NCBI GenBank assembly: GCA_036785705.1
Contig: JAWUZG010000056.1
Span: forward strand, 1,799,001 to 1,863,000
Length of the DNA stretch: 64,000 nucleotides
Source: Acanthornis magna
Lineage: Eukaryota; Chordata; Aves; Passeriformes; Acanthizidae
Direction of reading: 5' to 3'
Shown piece after piece: positions 23,263-34,206 of the stretch. Position numbers and translations under genes: made by a program. The notes beneath the pieces are model-generated. The model was not told the DNA's origin. It worked only from the letters and a program-made list of their open reading frames with translations, and made no database searches. Every line of letters starts with the position of its first letter. Position 1 is the first letter of the stretch.

Positions 23263-25770
23263 ATGCTAGTTCCTCTTTAGGACCTAAGGTGAAGTCTTGC
23301 TCTTAAAGAAGAAACACAGTGTTCTTTCTGCATGATTGTAGAACTATAATACAATAGTGGTCATGACAGGGTTCATAAAAGAAATATTTATCAATCAGTC
23401 AAAGGAACCTAAAGGTCCCAACATGCACACAGGAGCTGAAGATCCTTTTCCAACAGAAAAATGCAATATTCTCTTAATGTGCTCAGCTTTACTACTCCTG
23501 TGAGTGTTGGATGCACATCCTGCAGGACAGCTGTAAGGAGCAACACCTGGGCTGTTCAGCTGTAGTGTTCCTGCTATGGAAGTGTGACTGGAGGCCATTC
23601 TCTCTCATTTGGTGACTTGCGGTGCTCACAAATGGTTGTGGGGAGAAGGAGGGTTTCTTTCTTGCTGGCTGTTCTCTGGACTTCTGCAATGATTTTTCTT
23701 GAACTGTTGGATTTTCAGAATATTGGATTGACTATAACATGTCATGATAAAACTGGGATTCAAATACTAGGCAGCAAACCTCTCAACTCTGGGGAAGTAG
23801 TTAATTGGCAGAAATCCAGACCTAGTCATTGAGAAGAGTCAAGTGCCTCAAGCTTGTATTTTATGTGTTTTGTTTTGGTCTTCTAGGGGTAGTAGTACTT
23901 TACTGGGTATAATCACGTAATCATTTTAGTCAGCTTAAGCATGTGCAGAGAGGAATCCTGCTTCTGTTCCACAGCACTTTTTATTTTATTTTAGAGAATG
24001 TAGTTGTAGCCTTCTGCAGATAAGCATATTATAAGTTAGTTTATATGGAAGGGAACTATTTAATCAGAGGTGAAGTTGTAACTTAGAGGACTACTTTTGA
24101 TATAAGATATATGCTTCCTGTATGACGCATAATTTTTACTTAGCCAGCAAATCCTTGCCATTGAGAGACTGATGGTGTGATCATCTTCATTTATATATTA
24201 TCAGTCTTCTAAAATGTCTCCTACCTTGTCTATTGTAAGCTGTAGTTGGGAGTTTTTTTAATTCCCTAGTTACTCTTGGTTGTGTACTGGAGGGCAGGCT
24301 TTTGATATTATTGCATGTACTGTATTCTTTTTCTACTTACAATCAGTATTTGAATACAAAAATGGGACCAGGTTTTCTAATTTTCTAGTTACGGTGTCTT
24401 TGTTTCGAAAGAGCTGGTCTCTAAATCAATCTGTAATGTAGGCTTTTTGTTTGTATGTTTGTGTTATATTTGTTTTAATGTTTTTAAGTGTTAAATGAAT
24501 TTTTTTAAAGGTGAAGATCTTCCTTTCAGTGACCACAATCGAAATACTAAGGTGAAGAATTTATATGTTTGTACCCATCCTATTTCTACAAATTGTCATT
24601 CTTTGGCTTTGAGTCTTCACTATGAGTTAGTCCTGTGACTTCAGTAGATGTTTTCAGACTGATTCTATTGAAGTCTTTGGGTTGTGAAGTTAAAACTAAC
24701 TCTAAGGCAATTGTTCAGGAAGTTCTTTAGCTGACAAAACACGACTTGCAATGTTACAGGACCATTTCTGTTGGAGTTGTGCTGACGGTTTGGTTTGTGT
24801 GTGCGTGTGTTACTGTTTCTTTCTATTAAGTTGATACCAGTTGTTCAGTAAAACCAAGTTGCTCTGTTTTTTCTGCCACGGTGTGACTGTAATCCATGAA
24901 TGTTAGGAATCCTGTGGAAGTTGTGTTGTCTTTGGGTGTTTTGTCAGCTTGCAAATATGAAAAGAGTTGATGCTGTTATGCTCAAGTTCCCAACAAGCTG
25001 TTGGCTTCATTTTGTTAAGCCTTGTTACTGATTTAGTGATGAGTTTAAAGGTCCAAAAACTGCAGAGGCTTCTCACCTCTGACCACTAGAAGTCTCTATG
25101 GAACAAAAATGAGATGGGTATAGCAGGAAGCAACATCAGGGGAAGCTTGCCTTGCTTGCTGTTGCAAATGACTTTGTGTGACTTAGTTTTCTAGTGGTGC
25201 TCAATCTGGTAACCTTGGACAGTAGTGACTCCTTAGGGACATGCAGGATACACAGGCAGTACTTACCCTGATGAAACCAGGCCAAGTTACAGTGTGCCTC
25301 AGTGGCCTGCCAAGGCTGAACTGCACAGAGCCTAAGAGTTTGTGTTGGGGTGTGAACTCCTGAAGTGGTGCATGAGCTTTAACATTCAGGCCAGCCAGGT
25401 AGTGGGCAACTGACCTGTTCATGCAAATAAAGACTGCCAGGATGATAGTTTAACTTCACAGCCTTGCACATACATGCAAAGAGTTCCCCATTCATGGTTC
25501 CCAGAATATGTGATATAACCCAGACCACTAAGTTGCATCTTGCAGAATATTCCTCCATCTGAATGCACATTTGCATAGCTTCCCAATGAAACTTTTCATT
25601 AGTTGTTTAAAATGGTCTATTATCTTCTGTTAAATGGGAAAAAAACTGGTGCACTACACCTCTAGTTATTAGAACTGCACAGTGTTTCAGCTTGTACACA
25701 TGTACAGGTGGTGTTATCATCCAGTGTTATCACATTGTTTGGTGGTGTTCTTTTTACCAGCTGTGTAATC

Positions 25771-25776
25771 AATAAA
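25771..25776 (+). terminator. TBC1D2B: distal poly(A) signal, probable TBC1D2B 3' end
   Basis: AATAAA within ATCAATAAAAAGG is followed by TTTTTCTGTTGCC and then GTGTCTTCTGTG, a plausible cleavage site with a downstream GT-rich element. It lies about 3.5 kb after the stop codon. Confidence 0.5.
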
Positions 25777-25795
25777 AAGGATTTTTCTGTTGCCC

Positions 25796-28700
25796 TTTAG
25801 GTGTCTTCTGTGAGAGATTCTCCCCTTCCCCTCAGTCTTTGTAAACATGGTAAGATACTTCAGCAGAAAGGGAAAGATTTTTTTTCTTCCTTATACAACA
25901 TCAGAAATTAATGAATGGTGTTAAATTTGACAGAGTTGTATGTTCAATCACATAACTGAGAAATGGAAAATTGATTAATTTAATGAAATTGTGTAGTTTC
26001 TTAAGTGACTGCTCCCTTAAGAGCCATGTTAGAAATCAGCAATATGCGGTACAAGAAATTCAAATCATAAACATAAGTGATGTTATCGTCATAAAGATTG
26101 ATGTAAAGAAAAAATAAATTGTTTATTACTTTATAGATCGCTCTGGTTCTTTTTCTTTTCTCTTTTTTTTTTTTTTTTCTTTTTCCCCAAAACAGATGGA
26201 AATATCTGCAGGTGCCATCAGAACAAGCCAGTAGTAGAACTTGTATTTTTGTCTGATAATGAGGTCTGAGAGAATCTCTGTAAAGGAGCACACATGTCAA
26301 TTTGGCTTTGAAGCATGAAGATGCGAACCACAGACATGTTGCATGCAGGTGATGCTGGCTGGATAGACTTGTGATTGGTGTCCTTAGTTTCTTGGGAGAG
26401 GAGGGGAGGGGAGATAAAATTTGCATAAGCATTCACAGAAATTTTCTGAGTTCACACGCTGTTTGGAAAACGTATTCGTGTGATATCTCCTGACACCAAA
26501 AGATTCTTTAAGAAGCTTGGTACTGATGTTCTGCCACAGTCTTTTGTAGTCAAATAAATTAGTTCAGCTGTTTTGAAAATTTAACAATGTACTGAATTAA
26601 TTTAGAAATCAAGTCTCAATATCTGTCTTTCAGATATGAATTTTGCATTTTGGAATTGCTTGATTCCCTTAAAGAGGCTTGAAGTACCTCAGCTGCTTCA
26701 GATATGTAACTTAATAGCTAAATGTTTGTAAGGGAGGAAAAAATAAGAGTTAGGACATGACTCTAATTGCATGTCCAAGCATATCTGTCATAGCAGAGGT
26801 GAATAGTGCACAGTTCTTGTCCTCTGGCTCTGCTACAGAATGGCAAGCTGTTGGAATAGATACTGGCACAGCTGGAAATCTGTTCAATGAGGTTGCAAAA
26901 CAGGATAGAGATCAGCAAGTGAGGCAGAACATGACTATGGCCTAAGGACCTCCTATCCTGTGTACTGAAAATTTTAAAGTCAGAGAAATAAACAGAAAAT
27001 TCTGGGAAGAGAGTGCATGGGGAGCAATGTCCTCACTTGGATACTTGGCATGTTTAGCTTGAGTAGGTTGTGTTGCCCAAAGCAGCTGCTGGGCCTGTAA
27101 AGAGCAGCTGAGACTCCCATTTGCTCCTTAGGACTAAGCTTGAGACATCTGCTCTCTGGGATTGCAATAAGGATGTGAGCATGGCTTGATGTATGTTAAA
27201 AACCTGGTTCCTAAGAAATGCATAGCTTAGGATAAACACAACTGGCCTAGTCTGAACTGAGACCGAATACCTGCAGAGTCTCACTGTGTTCTGGGTGCCT
27301 CAGAGATGCAGAGAACACACTGAATCTGCTGCTATTACAAGGTATCAGGTGTTCTTTCTCTGGAATTTTCACAAGTGTTAAACATAGCTTCCTTATCTGC
27401 AGCTCCTTGACCTCATCTGAAAGCAGAATCCATGTAGTGCTGAAGCTTTAAGAATTCCCACACATGAAGTATGTTCCCTCAGATAATGCAAAGGAAGGGT
27501 GTGCTCTGCCTTGGAAACTTCCCCCCTGGGAAAGAAGGTAAAAGGTTCAATCAGAAGTTAGCAGAGTGGTGTTTTTCACCATGATGGTCTGCTGTAGAAG
27601 CCACACTTGTCTACAGTTCCAGGATGCCCACCTATAGTGTCAGCTTTTCGGAGCATGAGACTAGAAAGCAAAACTCAGGACTATATACTGAATGTGATTT
27701 TAAAAACCACAGTTATTAAATATATATATACATATCCAGTAATTAAAACATTCAATACTAGAATGTGCCAGGTAAGTTAAGATGACATTGGCCAACTAAG
27801 CTTCCCTCAGCCCTGAGCAACTGCATCCTGCCTGTGTCTCTCAAATGCAATGTACCTTTGATGTGTACAAACCAGTTCGGTTTTGCAGTGAGTTGCCCCT
27901 AAGATGTCAGCTTTGAGCTGATGAATGGAATCTGTGATGTCTTCAGACACTGTGATTGATGATTAAACTGTGGAATAAGCTATTTGCCTGTTTTAAGAAA
28001 TGCAGGTGGTGTTTTTCTGGTATTTAATCCTGGAACTGACCTTTTGGAACATAAGGTATGGGTTTCCTACTTTGTCACTTCCTAAAGGAGGCTGGTAAAT
28101 GTGTGGCTGCAGTGTTTGCTGGTGCTGCCTACTTAAAACACTGGTCAGGTTTGTGCTTTCCTTTCTGTTCTTGTCCTGTATGCGAAGAAAGGCTTTTACC
28201 TTCATCCAGAGGTGTTACAAAGAAGTCTGAGTTAGTGTTTCAAGGGTGAATAACTACAGAATAATGCAAGAGCAACATCCTAATTAGGCAGAACCTTTAT
28301 ATGGGCTTGCAAACCCTATGGACATGGCACTGGGGTGGGATTCAATCTGCTCTTGCTGCTCTTGGAAACCTTGCAGGGCTAGCCAGCAAATAGTAAATTC
28401 AGACAGATTATTCAGGGCCTAGGGAGAGCTTGTCCCAGTTTGAAAAGCAGTTGTGGCTTCTCAGGGCAAACCATGGTGTTTTGTTCCCTTCCTTGCAGCC
28501 AGAAGCAAACAAAAGAGGTGGCCTTCCTCATGTGCCCTTTGCTCTGAGAATTTTGTGATATGATTGCTGTGACTTCCATATGATCATATCCCATTGTGGA
28601 ACTAAAGGTGAGAAATGAAATATCTTTATTTCCCTTTCAGAGGGTTCTAAATGCTTCCACTGCCCTTTGAAACCTTTACTACTGCTCCGATTTCCTGTTC

Positions 28701-29600
28701 TCCGCCCTGTGTAGGATCAGATGCAGCCACTTTCCTTTTGGAGCTGGGAGAGCTGGGTGGAACTCGTGGCCTGTGAGCACCACTCCCAGGGTAGGCAATC
28801 AGGGGCACAGTTCAGTCCTCTCGACTTGGAACAAGCCAAATTTCTTTTAAACTGTAATAATAAAAAACACTGCCTTTAGGCATTTGCCTAGAATAAAATT
28901 ACTCTTCATTTTATTTATCTTCATACCTTACTGCAAAGGAAAACATCGTGCTTATTTATGTATGATAATTTGCTATTAGCTTTGTGTTACCTTAATCACA
29001 TAGAGGATTGGAAGTGAAGGCTACCTGGCACTTGTATTTGATTTTGAAGGTGTGAACAATCCCACATCATTTCTCATTAGCAAATGATGGATATTAACTT
29101 GCCCCGAAGAAATGTAAGGAGATCTAAGAGTGTTTACTGCAATTACTGTTTGCCAAATAAAGGGAGAGAAAATCTAGTTTTACAGGTTTCAGGGATGTCT
29201 TTATGATAGGAGAGTGAGCAGATAAACAGTGTCATTGTTGGAAGCCAACACTTGGGCTAAGGCAGCTTGGAAAGCAGGAAGGCAGAGGTTTGTTGTAGTA
29301 GTGCTTGTTAATGCAGCTTGAGACGCACAGTGAGGATTGGGAGCCTGTGCTGTTCTTTGTCACAGTGCTCTCTTGAAACAACGGCAATTTCACTGGCTAA
29401 TGGTGAGTTTCAGACCACACAGTAACCAATCTAGGCTTGTGTTTTGGCTTGTATAGAGCAACGCTTATACAACCTTAAGTGCCTCTCCATTGGATTTGCC
29501 TCCTCAGCCTTATTAAGGAAGGAAATCAGATTCTACAACTGAGATGTTCCCCGCTCAGCCTGGGTGAGCTGTGTTGGTCTGGAAGGCTTTGGACTGGCCA
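25796..29600. other. intergenic region between TBC1D2B and DAPK2
   Basis: AT-rich spacer. I see a T-rich pyrimidine run at about 26155-26190, a short TATATA run at about 27720 and AATAAA-like strings near 28859 and 28892. The open frames on both strands are short, resemble no known protein and lack splice context. I recognise no gene, RNA or mobile element here. Confidence 0.6.
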
Positions 29601-29639
29601 AGCATGAGGTATCTGCATCCCAAGAGGGGCAGAGCAGGG

Positions 29640-30460
29640 CTGTCCCAGTCGGGGTGGTGCCGGCTGCCCTGGAGGCTGCATCGGCCCCACACTCGCATCC
29701 AGACAGCCCTGCTGCGGCCGGGGCCAGTGTCCCGCTGTCCCTGCGGCCAGCCCGGCACCCCCCCCTCCCCTCCCGGGGCTGCCCTGGGCGGAGCGCGGAG
29801 CCGGGCCCGCCCTCAGCCCTCCCTCCGGGCCCGGGGCGGGCGGCGGGCAGGCCCCGCGGCTCCTCCGCCCGGCACGGCCCCGCCGCCCCTCAGCCTCCGC
29901 CCGGCCCGGCCCTGCGCGCACAGGGAGCCCGGCGGACGCGGTAAGTGGGCGCTGCGCCCTCAGCCGCCGGCGCCGCCGCAGGTTCCCCTCTCCGTGCTCC
30001 TCTGGCTCCGTCCCTCACGCTGAGCCGCTCTCACGGCGCTCCCGCTCCGTGTCCCCCTGTGCTGAGCGGCTGAGGTGTCGCGGCTGGGCAGCCCCTCTGG
30101 CCGGGCAGCTCTGGGGCCGGCGGCGGGTCCCTCCCGCGGGGCTCTCGGGGGTGCGGGGGGTGCGGACCCTTGGCCGCTTCACGGTGGCTGCGCTGGCTCT
30201 GTGTGTGCCCCCTGTGTGTGCTGCAGCCGCCAGCCGGGGGGAAAGGCAGCTCCCCGCAGCACCCCCGCCGCGAGCAGCTGGCCTTTATCCCCGAGCGGGT
30301 CCCCCAGGGGCCGGGGAGTGCAGCAGCTCCACAAGTGCCCGTGTTGGTGCTCCGCGCCGCTCGGTCTGGCGCTGTTTCTGTCCAAGGCCATCGGGGATGG
30401 CTGGTCCGGGGTTCACGCTCAGCTTGCGATACCATTCAGCGAATGCTGTGCGACTTCCAT
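29640..30460. promoter_or_regulatory. DAPK2: CpG island, probable DAPK2 promoter
   Basis: This stretch is dense in CpG and G/C against an otherwise AT-rich background. It includes a consensus Sp1/KLF-type GC box (GGGGCGGG at 29833-29840) and several complementary CCGCCC-type boxes, with no TATA box. It sits directly upstream of, and overlaps, a perfect 5' splice donor at 29941. Its position and the + strand donor point to the DAPK2 promoter; a bidirectional promoter cannot be excluded. A smaller GC-rich patch follows at about 30885-31085. Confidence 0.8.
29800..29940 (+). other. DAPK2: DAPK2 first exon (5' UTR; 5' boundary unknown)
   Basis: GC-rich sequence ends in GGCGGACGCG followed by an ideal donor GTAAGT (29941-29946). 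The next good acceptor on this strand with DAPK2 coding downstream is at 36789-36790. The 3' boundary is well supported; the transcription start is not visible and the given start is only nominal. The frame through it is open and in phase with exon 2 (see findings). Confidence 0.6.
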
Positions 30461-31904
30461 CGTGTTTATCTGTACGTTCTCTCCTGCCTTTGCCCTCAAA
30501 CAGCTTCACTTGGGTTTCGTTACACCTGCTCCTCTGGCCAGAGAGCCGGAGGTCCTGGAGCAGCACAGCACAGTGGGAGGGACTCGTTTGGCCTGGCCTG
30601 CGTCCTTGTCGAGGACAGTCAAGAAGGAAGATGTGAGTTAGAGGGTGAAAATGTGTGGCTATTGCTCCTGCTTTGGCTGATCAGTCACCAGCTGCAAAAG
30701 GACCCACCGCAGTGCTCACCTGCTTAACGCATGAGGGAAAAGTTCAACTCTGACCCTTTTCTGAAACATCACTAGGTTTCAGACTTTCTTATGCCTTTCA
30801 ATTGCTTGTGCAAGAAACGTAGATCGCAGGGGCGAGATCTGCCGTGACTTTGGGTCAGGGATGTGTGTTATGTGCAGCAGTAATCCTTGAAGGCGCCTCG
30901 GGGACGGGGAGCAGGGCTCTGCCCCTGCCGTGCCAGCGTGCCTGGCATTGCGGGCTTCCCCTGCGCCCTGAGCGTCCCGGCTGTGCTCCCACCCTGCTCA
31001 TCGCTCACGCACGCCAGGCTTTGGGATCCCGGGCCTTGGCTGCGAGCTGGGCAGCTGGAATTAGCTGCAGAGCCAACGCGGTTGGTACGCAGAGGCTTGG
31101 AAATAGTCTTGGGTCATTCGCCACACATGTAATTACTGCAGGGTAAATTTGGGAGGTCAGAAAGGGAGCCGTGGAGAGTTAGTGGCAGGAGCAGTGGTTC
31201 TATAATGGGGCTGAATGGCTCAGATGTTGGGTGTGTTTTGTGTTTTATATAGACACAAAGGTAGTAAAAGCTGCCTCAATTTCCTGGCAGAAAATTTTTT
31301 AGGCTACTGTTGTTTTCTGACAGGAAAATGTTTCAGTGAAAATAAGGGTTTGCTGAAATTCATAGAACTTTTCTTGTAACTGTGTTACGCTTATTTAAAA
31401 GCAGAGGGTAAAACCCACTTGGGTTGTTTGGGGTGTTTTTTTTGCTGTTGGAATTGCTTAGTCTTTTCTGGGATAAAAGAGAAAGAAAGGTGAAAAAAGG
31501 AATAAAAGTGAAAGAAGAAAACAGTGCTTATAAAAATCTGTTTAGTTTTAGCATAAAACACAAAAGCTAGGAGACAATATAACTTTAATTTATTTAGTGG
31601 TTTTGGATTTGTTGGCATTTTTTTCCAAATCATTAATTTAAAACAGTCTGGTTTTGATTCTAAATTGGTTTTGGTCATTTTTCATAAAATGTTTATAACT
31701 GTTATAAAACAGTTCACAAGGGAAGTTTTTACTTTGGCCTGTTCTAAGGGGTTTGGGATTTTGGTTTAGTGTAACTAATGTTTTGTAATATAAAAGCATG
31801 CCACAGAATGCTTCTGAGTTTGGCAAAGGGTTTAGTGATTCAGCTCGTGTCAAGTGTACTTGAGAAAGATTATTCAGCTGTTACCTCAGTCACTCTGAAA
31901 TTGG

Positions 31905-31935
31905 TTTCCTTAGGATAGAAAATATCCTAAGGAAA
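31905..31935. repeat. perfect inverted repeat, 13-bp arms, 5-nt loop
   Basis: The left arm TTTCCTTAGGATA (31905-31917) and right arm TATCCTAAGGAAA (31923-31935) are exact reverse complements separated by GAAAA. It lies in DAPK2 intron 1. Confidence 0.95.
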
Positions 31936-34179
31936 AATAATGCAAGGCTTTTGGCAAGGCAAATGCTCCAACAGTTTTGTTCTCTTCTCTGTTTTCTGTA
32001 TTCTGTTCTCGTTCACTGGTGGGTGGACATTTATCATGGGTTTGACATGTATAGACCAGTCACAGTTACTGTCACATAATTTGGTAATGACAGGCTAATA
32101 ACTTGCCTGTGCAGGGAAAACTGCATTAGAGGAGAGAAACAGAGCTTACTTTTTTCAGCTCCTCTTAAGGCAGGTTCCGCCACTCTCTACAGAAGAGTAA
32201 GTTTCTGTAGACTGATGTCCTTTACACGCAGCACAAGCTGCACTAAAAAGGCACTTCTGTGCTGCAGTGAGAATGTCTGTATCCAGGGATTGTACTGATG
32301 TGAAGTATATATGTTTAAATGTAGGTCTTAGATCACAGTGGGAAACTGTGGTTTCTTAGGGTAAATATGATCCTATTTTATGGTAGGGCAGAGTTTTGGA
32401 ATGTGAAGAGATTAGGCAGGACATGTTTCTAGTGCCTGAAACTGCCATCTCAGAGGCCTGTATTCTATTCCTGGGTTTGCTGCAGCTTTGTTACATGTCT
32501 GTAGGAAAATCACACAGGATAAGCAATGCTTTGCTGCCTTGTGATATTTGGCCTGTGAAAAGGAAAGTTGGATTTGGCAGTAAAAGGTGAAGTATTACAT
32601 TATTATACTAAACATATACTATACTATGGAGTATCATTATGGAAACACAGTAATATAAATGCTGAGTAGAAACTGGCCTTTGTATGAAAATGCTCACTGT
32701 GAGGAATCCCAGAGCAAAGAGACAAATAGAGAAGAGGTGGCCCCAGTGTGGGATGGCTGAGGAATAGACATGGCATGTTCTGTGAAAGGACACAGAAGCT
32801 CATCTCCTCTGCTGAGCTTGCCTTGGAGCAATTAAACTCTGCTCTGATTCAAAACTCACTGAAGCAGATACCTTCATCACCTTGGGTTTAATGAATTCTG
32901 GTGCAGATCCTAAGTGATGGGAATGGCCCTGACTCACTGGATTGTGATATTCTTTGGGCACTGCAGTGTTAACATAAGGTGTGTATCAGGAAAAAAAGTG
33001 GATTGTTCAACTTTTCTTCCTCAGGTCCTGAATGTGCTGCTCTTCTGTCTGAGACCAAGGTGATTGTCCATCTCTAATTCTGTCTACCTTCGCTGACCAC
33101 CATAAGAAAAATCACCACGTGACTAGAGCAAAATAATTAAGGCTCTTATTCCTCCCTTGATGTACTTGTGCTCTGTACTTGCCAATGGAGTCCAGCAAAA
33201 AACTAGTATAAGAAATCTTTGAAAGTGAAATCACCCTTGTTTCTCTAATATCTGAGAAGGGTAACATTCATGCTTGTGAAAGGCACTCTTATTTCAGATG
33301 GATTTTAAGTGTATGAAGGTTATCTTTTGTTGGCTTAACCCCCCCTTGTGCTGTGCCAATGACAATTGTTTTGGGCCATCAAGTGTATGATCTATTTTGG
33401 GCATCTGCTAAGCGTGACTGTTGGGCCAAAGCCAGTGAGAGATATCTGTGGAAGGCAGGGTAGGATAACATGAAGTGATGGACATGGGAAACACCAGCAC
33501 ATCAGAGCTATGGCTGGGGGCATGAACACTGGGCAACAGTTTTGTCTTCATCCTTCCAAACCAAGTCACTGGGCTTGAATGGATCCTTTGTGGTGGATTT
33601 AACTTACTGGTTTGACCTTTGCAGAAATGGATGTAAGTTAAAAGATCAGCAGAAGCGTTGAGAGTTTCCTGGTTATTTTTGCATGGATTCTATGCACCTG
33701 CAGAATTTGTTGTGTTCTTTGGAGGATGCTGGGAAATGAGTGAACTTGTCAATCAAACATTAAGTGCCTGTGTTCACAGAGGCATTTTGGGTGGGTTCCC
33801 AGTTCTCAAAGCAATGTTTTTAACTTGCTCTTCTGAATGGCAGTGAACTCTTTCTTAAAACAATGACTTTTTAGGTGTGTTTGCGTTAATGTTGTTCATA
33901 ACCATGTACTTTGAATTATGATGAAGGGAGTAGTCAGCCTGAGGGATTTACAGTCTTGGGGCAAGTCTCAGCAGCATCTTTTATTACCTGGGCATTTTCC
34001 TGTACTTGACTTTTGCATGTGCTCAGAACTTAATTTTGCAATTCAGGGTGAGCAAAAGGTTTGGGGTTTTCAGCAAGGCTTGGCTTTGTCCTTTGTTTGC
34101 CTTTTTGAAGTCTGTGAGGGCTGAACTCAACCAACACTTCAGAAAGCTCTGAACAATTGCAAGCAATATTATATAAACA

Positions 34180-34206
34180 TAGTAAGGAGCAAATAGCTCC
34201 TTACTA
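34180..34206. repeat. perfect inverted repeat, 11-bp arms, 5-nt loop
   Basis: The left arm TAGTAAGGAGC (34180-34190) and right arm GCTCCTTACTA (34196-34206) are exact reverse complements separated by AAATA. It lies in DAPK2 intron 1, 2.2 kb from the other hairpin of the same design. Confidence 0.95.

Larger units (their letters stand above)
22312..25795 (+). other. TBC1D2B: TBC1D2B 3' UTR (proximal and distal ends)
   Basis: AT-rich non-coding sequence follows the stop. A proximal AATAAA lies at 22870-22875. A distal AATAAA at 25771-25776 is followed by T- and GT-rich sequence at about 25778-25812 that would suit a downstream element. A T-rich low-complexity tract (about 23200-23260) lies between them. 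The length of UTR actually used cannot be read from sequence; the distal end is inferred. Confidence 0.5.

Noticed and set aside
25796..29600. Extra gene between TBC1D2B and DAPK2
   Set aside because: No open frame with family resemblance or paired splice sites on either strand; AATAAA strings alone are uninformative in AT-rich DNA.
30049..30727. Several overlapping 134-195 codon frames on both strands after the DAPK2 first exon
   Set aside because: They are the expected result of a CpG island with few stop codons: Arg/Pro/Ser-rich and in all frames at once.
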